A stretch of 64,000 nt of DNA, taken from NCBI RefSeq assembly GCF_002878395.1, contig NC_061111.1:20957908-21021907 (forward strand), read 5' to 3'. Both the position numbers and the translations under genes were made by a program. This stretch comes from Capsicum annuum. Its lineage: Eukaryota; Streptophyta; Magnoliopsida; Solanales; Solanaceae. The notes beneath the pieces were generated by a model, which made no database searches, had not been told where the DNA came from, and was given only the letters and a program-made list of their open reading frames with translations. Numbering within the stretch: position 1 is the first letter of the stretch; each line of letters begins with the position of its first letter. Positions 48,130-58,578 of the stretch are shown here, piece after piece.

Positions 48130-49040
48130 ATGAAGTGTTTCTTGTACTTCAAGGATAGAACAAGGAATAGGGAAGGGAAATCAGCACCAGTGATACTTGA
48201 TGATTAGAGCAACTACTAATTTTAATAGGTTACTTAAGATTTGGAGGAGGTTTTGGATGTCTATACAAGGGCACAATTAAGCCTGCTGGTGAATTAACTG
48301 TTGTTGCCTTTAAAAAATTCAATAGAGATGGTTATCATGATCATAAGAAATGGGAAGCAGAAGTGTTTCTGCGAGTGGTAGATCACCCATATCTCGTCAA
48401 ACTAATTGGATATTGTACCTATGATGGAGAGAGATATTCAGAGGCTACTGGTGTATGAATTCATGTCAAATAGAAGCCTGTAAAATCATCTCTTCAATAG
48501 CACCTTTCCTATTATTACTTGGCAAAGAAGACAGCAAATGATGCTTGGAGCAGCTCAGGGCCTGACTTATTTGGATGAAAAATTGGAAGTTGAGGTGATA
48601 TATCATGACTTCAAGTCATCAAATGTTATTTTGGATAATGACTTCAAGTCAAAGTTTTCAGACTTCGAGCTTGCCAGAGAGGGCTCAACTGGCATAACAC
48701 AACCATGTTTCCACAGCAATTGTGGTGAAATGGGGGTAATGCAGCCCCTGATACACGGAAACAGGACATCTCAAGCTAAGAGTGATGTGTGGAGCTTTGG
48801 TGTTGTATTGGATGAAGATCCTACCAGGTGGACGGTCCCTAGAAAGCAACAGATCTAGATCTGACAAGAAATCTCCCGCTTGAGTTAAAAATCAACCTGC
48901 TGATAGCAAGTTATTTGGTAGATCATGGGTCCAGGACTAAAAAATCAGTAGTTGCTCAATGCAGGTCGAAGTGCAACGTTAACTGCCATGTGTTCGCTAA
49001 AAATTGCAAAAGACCGACCCAAGATTGGGTCAGGTAACAG
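48130..49040 (+). pseudogene. Receptor-like cytoplasmic kinase VII (PBL19/20-like) pseudogene
   Basis: It opens MKCFLYFKDRTRNREGKSAP, the N-terminus typical of RLCK-VIIa PBL19/PBL20-type kinases, then jumps with a deletion to NFNRLL and, after a one-base shift, [11 protein letters not shown] (Gly loop) and [11 protein letters not shown] (catalytic Lys). [11 protein letters not shown] and [12 protein letters not shown] follow, then a stop at about 48481, then AAQGLTYLDE. The catalytic loop VIYHDFKSSNVILD replaces the usual YRD-type Arg with His, and DFG reads DFE. SDVWSFGVVL ends the recognisable part; NAKDRPKIG near 49005 is a last trace. Shifts, stops and lost catalytic residues make it a clear pseudogene. 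Intact members act in immune and growth signalling at the plasma membrane. Confidence 0.8.
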
Positions 49041-49947
49041 AAACTCTACAATAGATCATTCAGGTGTCTGGTGAAAATAGCTCCACAGATACAAATTCCA
49101 GAATATTGAAGATGATCCTGTTGCAGAAAAAAGTCAAAGCAGATGGGAGCCTCAGAATTAGCCAAAAGGGGAATGACTCGGCTGAAATCAGTAATGTTGG
49201 TGGAATAAGCAGAAGATTTCTGATTATGAAGAAGACCGAAGTTACACGGAAGGATTTTTCTTCCCACATATCAGATATGAATTAGTTGAGAAGCCGGCAT
49301 ACTGAATGACAGAATATAGTAATCAACTTGACGAGTAAATGAGGCTTTGCAATTTCAACGCATTAGTGGCCACGACTAGAGGCACCCATCAGTAGCCTAG
49401 AGTTTTTGTATGCCATCAAATTATGCATTTGCAGTGTAGGCCACTCTCTAACTTACCAGGATAAAAAAAGCAACCACTACAAAACATTGCGATCATTAAG
49501 AAAGCAACAAAATTTTCATAAATTCCCACTCAGAGCTACACTAATCAAAACAGTATCTGACATTATCTTGAGATATGAAAATGCGGGCATAGTAAAGCCA
49601 AATCAAGGAAAATGGAGAAGAATTCCATTCAAATGACCAAATTCAATCTCCTAAGAATTGTGAAAGCAAAGAACCGAAAATCCAGAATTCAAAGTGAATA
49701 AAGCATAAGTTCAGTGAAGTTCGAACAAGGAAATAAACCCAATCACCATTAGTATCAAGTTATTGTCTGGACCACAGAGAAGCATATATGACATGTGTTT
49801 CGTATAACAGAAAATGCTTTCCCGTGTTTAGTTACCTTAAAACCTGGAAAAGGTTTTCTTCCAAAATGGGAAAATGAGAATGACTTTATGTTATTTCAAC
49901 TCCTATTCAATCTAATGCCTAGACATTGTTTATCAACATTCACTCTC
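49041..49947. other. Intergenic, no gene seen
   Basis: Open frames at 49064-49285 (both strands) show no recognisable domain. The first part may be the eroded tail of the kinase pseudogene. Confidence 0.4.
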
Positions 49948-50346
49948 TTTGGATGGTTGCTACATATTATTTCATAATTCGTATTGTATTGTTTAAATTA
50001 ATACAATATTTGGACATACTGTATTGTTTTCCATCGTTACATCATGTCACACATCGATAATTTGAAGGATAAACCTAATAGAAAAGCAAAGTACGGGGTA
50101 AACCTACTCTAAAATAGGGTAATAATACGATTATTACATAATAAATAAAGACAAAACGAGAAAACAAAATAAGGTAAAGATGCGATCACACCTATTCGAT
50201 CCTTACACAAAACGCGACTTTTCATTGTTACCTAATAATGGATTTAACAATGCGCTACAATAAAATTTAAGTAACAATCAAAACAATTATTGTATTTAAA
50301 CTAATGACACAATACAATACAATACAAAAGGTAACAACCATCCAAA
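49948..50346. mobile_element. 399-bp MITE with TTTGGATGGTTG ends
   Basis: TTTGGATGGTTGCTAC at the left is matched in reverse by GTAACAACCATCCAAA at the right (15 of 16). TATTGTATTGT motifs follow in inverted order on each side. No open frame. I could not find a convincing target duplication, so the superfamily is open (hAT or Mutator most likely). Confidence 0.6.
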
Positions 50347-51410
50347 CGAGCTGTTAATACTCAAGAGTATTAATACATAATACTTCACCTAATTCACCTT
50401 GTATAATTTCTGCAACTCACCTACAAACACAGGGAAATGATCCAGAAATTTTTTTCTCAAAATAAAGCAGTTTCAACTTCCTCAATACACATCAAGAAAA
50501 AATAAAAAACAAAACTTTTTTCACAAAATTAAGTAAAAAAAAAAAACTTTTTTTATAAAATTTGTATCTGGGTGTCTTTAATAATGGAAAAGGAAAACAA
50601 AGAGAACATACTTCAGAAACCCAAATCCTGGACTAACCACAAAGTCCCAAAAAAAGTTAACAAAAGAATAATCAAATTATCAATTATAGTTTCATATTTC
50701 ACAACAACAAAAAGGACCCATTGTAAAGCATAGAGAAATTAATAACCTGAGTGAGAGCTAACGACTTGGTGATGAAGAGAAGATCACAACAGTCAATTCA
50801 AGGGGGAAAAAGTAAAAGACATATAAAGTTTGGAGTTCTGTAGCAATTATGAGAAAAAAGTTTGGAACTTGTCTAAGAAAATTGTTAAAATACAAATAAG
50901 TCCTAATAGTATAACTGATGGACAAATTGGCCCATATAACTTTTATTTTTTGGTAACAAGAAATGATTTCAGTGAAAAATAAAAAATAAATAAAATGTGC
51001 TACTTCTGCACATATAGTTCTTGTCGTCGTCTTCATTGCCAATCACTCTAGCAGCACCCCCACCATCACCAAGAACCCAACAAAAGCAAGTATCTTTTTG
51101 TACGTCTTTATAGGCTGAGTTTATCTTGGTGATAAATATGAATGGTTATCTGCCAATCTTGAAAAAAATTCAACTTTCTTGAAATTGTTCCTAATCTTTG
51201 GTGTGGTGGGTGATTTTGCGTTTAGCTTGTTGAAGAAATAATTTGTTTGAGCGTTTTAGAGGAACCCCATGTTGGATCATATCAGCTTAGATGCTTTATC
51301 TTTAGTTTAATAAGTTACTGAGATCAAAGATCTCCCTTTTCTTTGATTTTAGATGATTCTAGTTGGGATTAAGGTTTTGTTATGGTGGTATGTCTTGGTT
51401 CAGAGTTTGT
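50347..51410. other. Upstream region of PMK
   Basis: AT-rich, no gene seen. 51030-51085 is richer in C and A (AGCAGCACCCCCACCATCAC) and might be untranslated leader of the PMK transcript, but nothing proves it. Confidence 0.35.
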
Positions 51411-51412
51411 TA

Positions 51413-51601
51413 CTCCTTCTGTCGCAATGTATGTGACGCTATTTGACTAGGCACGGAGTTTAAGAAACAATGGAGGACTTTGGAAACTTGTGATCAAGAA
51501 CAAGCCTTAGAATAAATCAAATCTCATTAAGGGTGATTAAAAGATTATACTTAAATTGTTTCTAAATTTAGTAAGTGACATTCCTTTCGGTATAGAGGAA
51601 G
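51413..51601. mobile_element. Stowaway-type MITE, 189 bp
   Basis: Ends CTCCTTCTGTCGCAATGTAT and (reverse strand) CTTCCTCTATACCGAAAGGA, flanked by TA (51411-51412, 51602-51603). The interior carries GTGACGCTATTTGACTAGGC and ACGGAGTTTAAGAAA, standard Stowaway sequence in Solanaceae. It lies about 300 bases upstream of the PMK start codon, in promoter or leader. Confidence 0.8.
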
Positions 51602-51626
51602 TAGTTGTCTTTGTAGTTTGGTTAGA

Positions 51627-51729
51627 AATAGGAATGAAATAGGTTGAAATGGAGCAGAATGGAGGATTGATGATATAGCTGATCCCGGCTAGTTGGGAAT
51701 TAGGGCATATTTGTTGTTGTTGTTGTTGC
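51627..51729 (+). mobile_element. SINE 3' part with (TTG)n tail
   Basis: GGATTGATGATATAGCTGAT, then CCCGGCTAGTTGGGAATTAG and (TTG)6, the well-known end of a Solanaceae SINE family. The head with the pol III boxes is missing. It lies 165 bases before the PMK start. Confidence 0.6.
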
Positions 51730-51893
51730 GTTATATTGGAGGGTTTTGTTTCCTTTGTTATGCATTTATGTTTCATTTTGTCTCTTTGTATTTTTCTCAA
51801 GAAAAGCAAGTATGTTATTGGTTACTTTGCTTCTGCAGCTTATCTGTCTTGGATTGCACGTCTCAAGCTTTACAAAGTGAGAATTGTTAAATA

Positions 51894-54800
51894 ATGGCTG
51901 TGTAAGTTTCGGATGTTTATCAGTTGGATTTTCCATTTTGTGTATACTTCAATAATCCAGTAACTATTTGTCTGATTTTCGGCTTATTGATGTCTAAACA
52001 GAGTTGCGTCTGCTCCTGGAAAGGTTTTGATGACTGGAGGTTATCTTGTTTTAGAGAGGCCTAATGCTGGTATTGTACTAAGCACAAATGCTCGTTTTTA
52101 TGCTATTGTGAAGCCACTTTATGAGGAAATTAAACCTGAAAGTTGGGCATGGGTGAGTGATATTTGCTGCACTTAATCTGAAGTATGTACGACCATTTCT
52201 TTACTTGAAAAACACCTTTTTATGTATTTCCCTACGCTTTATTCCCACTGTATGGTAGTTTTATTATTCCTTTTCAGGCTTGGACAGATGTTAAATTGAC
52301 TTCTCCCCAGATGGCAAGAGAAACCATGTATAAACTGTCTCTTAAACACCTAAAGCTTCAACCTGTTTCTTCAAGGCAAGTAGTTTAAGTCTCGTTAGCG
52401 AAAATATTGTAGTATTTTTCTTTTTATATTTGTGAATTTGCATAACAGTCTCTTGTTTCTAGTTTCCTTTTGGTGTCCTATGGACTATGAAGTCCCTATG
52501 TATATTGATGATTGGGTTTCTATTGTAGAGAATCATATTTGGTGTAGGTTTTCTACTTTTTGTTATACAACTTCTATATGGGAGTTAACTCCATCACTAA
52601 TAAAATTTTTTACTTTATCAAAGAATGTTTGTGAATTTGCTGATTTTTTTTTTTTTTTTTTGAAGTATTAAATGTTAACCTGGCTACTGTATTCTCGATT
52701 TACTTCATCTGTTTGTTATAACATAAATGTGTAAGTCATCCAAATGGCAAGCAGTGTAGTAACTTATATTTTTAGTCGAACATCAGTGGATCAAGAAACT
52801 CCTTTGTAGAACATGCGGTGCAGTATGCCGTTGCAGCAGCCCATGTAACACTTGACAAAGATATGAAGGAGACATTGCAGAAACTACTTCTGCAGGGTAA
52901 TGTCTGACACTCTTTCCTTTCTTATAGGAGGATGATGACAATCTTTTATATGGGACTTTCCAGACAAACAATGTCTCAAACTGCATTATCCATGCAGGTC
53001 TTGACATAACTATCTTGGGTTGCAATGAGTTCTATTCCTATAGGAATCAGGTGCGTTTGCAGCTTACTTGTATTTCTGATATGACATGTAGTTCAGTGAT
53101 AGATAATTTATCTGTGAGTCCGGCTTGTTGGCATGAAGTGAAATTTGATATTCAGTAAACCATACCCAAAGTTGTTTAACTTGATATTTTCTAATTTGTG
53201 GCAGCTGTTTCAAGATTTACAGTTGGGGCAGGAAAAAAAATCATATGTCTATAAATTGCTTGCCAGTTTTTTTAATATTAGGGTTTACACAAAGTTGAAT
53301 GGTTTAATGGAAAAATAGTACGGAGTACTACCTCAATCCCGGAAACTAACCTTAGTTGGCTCTATAATCAATTTGACCAATTGCTGGACTAATGTTTGAC
53401 TAAATCTTTTCCAAGTTCAGAAGATAACACTGGACAAAAATATATACGTAATTCTTATTGGAAATACTGTGAAATAATGAAAAATTGATTATGCTACACC
53501 AAATGAATTTATATAGTTGACCAGACTCCACTTGGTGGGAATATATTGGGCATGTAGTTGTTGTTGTTTTTCCTTGACAACCAATATATTGTTTATGTTC
53601 AAATTCGCAAGTTTAAGACAAAAAAGTAAAACTAGAGTAGCCAACTTGAATAGAAGTCACAGCTGCAGAAGTTGTAAAAAGGAATGACTAGTCATGCACC
53701 AAGTGAGCACACGCTTTGTAAGATTTACTTCACCCATGGAAACGAATTTCTGCTTATTTGGTTTATTAATGAAGTTATAGGATTTGTATTGAATATAAAA
53801 ACAATTCTACAAGGATTTGTATGGAATATCAAAACAAAATTGACACAAGCTTTCAATTATCCTTATCATCTTTTGTTGACACGTATATATCTTGATCATG
53901 TTAACATAGTGCTGGACTATAAGGACAAGAAATCGCAATGATAATATGACATATTTTTGTGTGGCTGGAACTGGTCAACTCGGATTACTCCTTTATAATA
54001 TTCATTGACTGATATATTTAACTTTCTTTCAAATTACATTGTGTTACAGATGCATAAGTTAAGATGCAGTCTAAAATGTTATGCTACAAGCTAGTTTGTC
54101 TGTATTCTCTTGTTTGATAATAATTGAGACCTCTCTGTTAATTATTTATGTAGATTGAAGCACGCGGGCTCCCTCTTACACCTGAGTCATTGGCTTCCCT
54201 TCCACCTTTCGCTTCAATCACCTTTAATGCAGAAGAATCAACTGGCGAAAATCGCAAGCCTGAAGTTGCAAAGACTGGATTAGGGTCGTCAGCAGCTATG
54301 ACAACTGCAGTTGTTGCCGCCTTACTTCATTATCTTGGCGTTGTGAACCTCTCCTCTTTGGCTGGGAACCAACTCCAAGGAAAGAAAGATGTCGCTGATC
54401 TTGATGTGCTTCATGTGATAGCTCAAACTGCTCATTGCATTGCACAGGGTAAAGTTGGCAGTGGGTTCGATGTTAGTTCTGCAGTTTATGGCAGTCAGCG
54501 CTATATCCGATTTTCACCTGAAGTGCTCTCTTCTGCGCAGGTCTTCTTCACTTTCCATATATTTGATTGATTTGTTGGCATAGTTTTGCTCATAGATAAA
54601 GTAATCTGTTAAAGTTTTATCAGAGGCTCGGGTACAGGAAAAATAGCCTGAACGGCTTCAGTGTATATATTTTGTTAATTTAATCGACCAAAGACTTACT
54701 CTTTGAAGCTCATTAATGACCCATGTTTGAATTCCATAACTTTTGTCCTGAGAGGTGATAATATAGTTAAAGTACACTTTCTGAATTGAGATAACTTAAT

Positions 54801-57800
54801 ATGAAGATGATGAATATATTACATCATTCAAGCCCCTGGGGCTTTGGTTAAGTGGTAAAAAATTTGTGTGTGATGTGTAAATTATGTAGATTAGGTGCAC
54901 GTCACCAGTTCGAACCATGTGACGTACCAAATGCCTAGAACTTAGAAGAGTAGAGGTGCTGGTCTTTATCCACCAAGTTTCGGACCATGTGCCAACTGGC
55001 CCTCATGCATTTCTCGCTTACTAAAAAACAGAAGGAAAAAAATGTATCTCATCACTCAAATGTTGTTTCATCACTACATGCTTCAGTGGTGCTAAAATCT
55101 AGCTTGGTCGCCCAAGCCCCAGTCAATACCAAGTGAGCTGATGAGTTTTGCTAATTGTCAGACCACTTTTGATTATCTATGTAAAAATTGCTAATAGAGC
55201 TGCTTTTCCTTTAGGTGGATGCTTCGTCTTCCCTTATTCAACACTGTTTGGCATGACAATATTGTTGTTGGTCTTCGCAAAGTTTGAAAATAATTCATTC
55301 TCTATTCTACGAGAAATGTTATGAAACTCTTGATTTACAAAATCTTCTGTTGGTTCCTTTCCTCAGCATAACGAGAATTTTTATGAAAGGTTAAGGAATG
55401 AGGCCAGGGTTTATATAACGTGTCAGGGAAAATTATGGGACATTTGATGACTTAGTTTATCTTCAATGAATCAATCAACTATATCTCATTTATCAAACTA
55501 GTTGGTGTCGGCTACAAAAATCTACATTTATTACACTCTGTTCAGGCAGATTTCATCCCAATCAAACATCTGCTGATTGCTATGCAGAGTTATTATTGTG
55601 GATTTGCATCTAAATCTTGTCGAATCTAGTTTCACGACTGTTCTGACATTCTTTTGGATTAGCAGAATGCAGGTATGGCAACGCCACTAACAGAAGTCAT
55701 TGGTGATGTCCTAAAAGCAAAGTGGGACCACGAGAGGACCAAGTTTTCACTGCCTCCTTTGATGACATTAGTGAGTATGAAATACTATATTTCTTTTTAA
55801 TCAAAAAGATATGTTATACTATATTGAACAAATTTATGAATGTTCATCTGTTTAAGAATAATGGATTGCTCATCTGTTATAAGCTGGATGGACAGAATTA
55901 CTGTTTTACATGTTAAACGACCTTTAATGACACATTCATATTCTCTTTTGATCTCCACACCCTTAGAACTGTCAAATAGATATGTAAAACTAATTTCAGC
56001 TTCAATTGCTGATATTGACGTCAAGTGTAGATTTACCTACCTGGTGCTTGGGCTAAACACAAATTTCTTTTGCAGAAGATACCTAACCTATATGATGAAA
56101 ATGATAATTAACTTTAGGTCAATGGTCCTACCTAGCATGCTTTTGCTGGCCCTTTTTGGTTGAATCCCCTAATTAGCTCTATAACCGTTATAACTGAAGA
56201 TGTTGACTGACTGAATTTTTACACTTTACTGTCACTTTAATGGATTTGTTCTTGCTCCTCCAAGACATCTACTCCAGCAGAATTTGTCCCATAGTTGAAG
56301 TGTTTTGTATGTGGTACGCGTAGTTTCTTCTTTTGAGTTGCCGGAGCTAATAGCTGAGCACTTGCAGTTACTTGGAGAACCGGGCAGTGGAGGATCTTCA
56401 ACGCCATCAATGGTTGGTGCTGTTAAGAAATGGCAGAAGTCTGACCCTCAGGATTCTCTAGAAACATGGAGAAGGCTGTCAGAAGGAAACTCTGCTCTTG
56501 AAGCGCACCTTAATACCTTATGTAAATTGGCAGAGAGACATTACAATGCTTATGAATGCATCATCAATGCCTGCAGTCTGCTTCCTGCTGAAAAGGTAAA
56601 ACTCTGTCGATCTAGAACAGAGCTGAAAAACTTATGAAATGGCAGGTGATGCTGATGACTGCCCTTATACCTCTTAGATGCTAATATGTTCTGGGAAGCT
56701 TTAATCTGATATAAATCTCTGGGTGTTGAAGATGCCAAAATGTTCAGTGAAGGGTTAATATTTTTTATGAAGCATCCAAAAAAATGTACCCTATATATGA
56801 AAATTTATTTCCCGCAGCTAATTAAACTAGATAGCTAATGCAATTCAAAGACTTGGATTGAAAGAACAAAATTTCCTACAGTTACTATTCTCCAAAAAAA
56901 AAAAAAATTCCTCCTGGTTCTTGTGTTCATTTTCATTTTTAGTGTTGCCTATATTGTCATGTGTAAAACTCCTAACATCTGTAAGTTCATGGCTTCCCTC
57001 TTTATGATGCCTCATTGTTCTTTTGTGCCCTTTCTACCTAATTGGATTCCCATTACTTTTTGGTATAATTGAGGAATTTCTATCCATAAGAGATTTTTTA
57101 TTTTTTTTTAATTTCGAATTTTGAGTTCTTCTTTTTAAACCATGAACAGTGGTTGGAGAGAGCAAATGAACCAACTCAAGCAGAAATTGTTAAAGAATTA
57201 TTAGGAGCTCGAGATGCAATGCTCCGGATTAGGTATCAGATGCGCAAGATGGGAGAAGCTGCTGGAATTCCAGTAAGTTCTCCAGTACCATGTAACTAGA
57301 TTGTTTCTTCTCTTATTCTTTCAGTTCTCACTCCTCACCTATGTATGAATTACTTCAGATGAACATTTGTCAAGATATCATTCTATCTCAATGATGCAAA
57401 AGCAGGCTTTGTTTCTGTAGAATTTAATCTCTAGACAACTTCTATATGAAATTAGTGTCCAATTCCTTAGGGTTTCTATAGAATTCCAAAAGTACGAAGA
57501 AGTATTAAATGAAGTAAATGAACAATAAATTTCTTGAATGTGTTCGTATCAGTGGAAAATAGTTTCCAAATGAGAAAGAAAAGTAGGTCCCAATTCAAAT
57601 TCCTACATCCATTGCTAAGCTTAGGAATGTTGTAGAAAGATGGTTTCCTAATTTAAACTTTCTTTTTGCTTTCAACAGACACAAAAGAATTACTTTTTCC
57701 ATCTAATTTGCTGCACTGCAATTTTCCCAAGGAACATATTTCGACGACCTTGGCATTCAAACGATGCCTGTAAGGTCAAAAACTCTTAAAGAATCCAGTT

Positions 57801-58118
57801 CACTTGTTCCAGGTTTATAACCATTTCTTTCACCTTGTACACAATTCACAGATAGAACCAGAATCACAATCTCAGCTTTTAGATGCTACAATGAATATGG
57901 AGGGAGTCTTATTGGCGGGCATTCCTGGTGCTGGTGGATTTGACGCGGTTTTTGCAGTCACCTTGGGGGCCTCAAGTAAAAATGTGACTCAAGCTTGGAG
58001 TTCACTCAATGTTCTCGCAATGCTAGTACGGGAAGATCCTCATGGTGTATCCTTAGAAAACAACGATCCTCGGGCAAAGGAAATTACTGCAGCTATTTCT
58101 TCAATTCAGCTTGAATAA
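51894..58118 (+). CDS. PMK: Phosphomevalonate kinase
   Basis: Ten exons give 509 aa: 51894-51901, 52002-52152, 52278-52375, 52787-52896, 52998-53050, 54154-54540, 55666-55770, 56368-56595, 57150-57272 and 57852-58118. The enzyme phosphorylates mevalonate 5-phosphate to the diphosphate with ATP, in the mevalonate route to cytosolic isoprenoids (sterols, sesquiterpenes). It is a GHMP kinase: N-terminal ASAPGKVLMTGGYLVL, ATP-binding TGLGSSAAMTTA (about residues 181-192), GEPGSGGSSTPSMVGAVKKW (from 307), and C-terminal GVLLAGIPGAGGFDA (glycine-rich GHMP C motif, from about 438). Exon 1 holds only MA and two bases of the third codon. Intron 3 is GC-AG (52376-52786); the other introns are GT-AG. 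The exon 7 start could be 3 bases earlier (CAG/AAT). All joins keep frame and no lesion is seen. Intron 6 hosts a SINE. Confidence 0.95.
53521..53572 (+). mobile_element. Short RTE/SINE tail in PMK intron 5
   Basis: CCAGACTCCACTTGGTGGGA, then ATATATTGGGCATGTAGTTG and TTGTTGTT: a 50-base remnant of the same (GTT)n tail as the LINEs. Confidence 0.5.
54832..55049 (+). mobile_element. tRNA-derived SINE in PMK intron 6
   Basis: 218 bp flanked by CATCATTCAA and CATCACTCAA (54822-54831, 55050-55059). A box TGGTTAAGTGG (54845-54855) and B box AGTTCGAACC (54907-54916) show a tRNA-type head; the 3' end is A-rich. Same strand as the gene. It is a different family from the SINE at 46.0 kb. Confidence 0.75.
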
Positions 58119-58578
58119 TGATCAGGAAGATGGAGATCACTTGCAGTGCTCTAATAGTGTTATATGACTATGTTTTAATACAGTAGAATATGTTAGCTAG
58201 CTAGCTCTGGTAGGAGTTATCCAATAGTTTAAAGTTTCAAAACTGTAAGGTCGAAATGGCCTTTTTCTATTGTTTGAAGAGGGCACATATTTGCCACGAA
58301 AAAATAAGCTCCAGATGGGAGTCTCTTCTGGATCATTGAATCAAAAAATTGATCTTGCTGGAGTTGAATTTCCCTTTTATGTCTTTGTTCAAATTGACTG
58401 GTATCAAGTTTTGTGGATCAAACATTTAGCTTCGGCAGTGATTTCTTGTTTATTTCTTATGGAACTCCGGGAACGGCATGATTCTGACGGTAGGTGCTAA
58501 TATTGTTTACATCTTTGAACTGCAGAAAGTATGACTATAACTATGAAAGGCAAGTTTGAAGGGGAAAAGAATATGTAT
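58119..58578. other. Convergent 3' ends of PMK and the PPR gene
   Basis: 460 bases between the two stop codons must hold both 3' UTRs and may let the transcripts overlap. No canonical AATAAA close to the PMK stop is seen. The open frame at 58270-58500 is not taken as a gene. Confidence 0.5.

Noticed and set aside
48685..48867. Minus-strand frame opposite the kinase pseudogene
   Set aside because: Shadow of the sense-strand kinase remnant.
52776..52786. PMK exon 4 starting at 52776 with a GT donor at 52380
   Set aside because: It keeps frame but adds five residues absent from the family. The GC donor with acceptor at 52786 gives a gap-free match.
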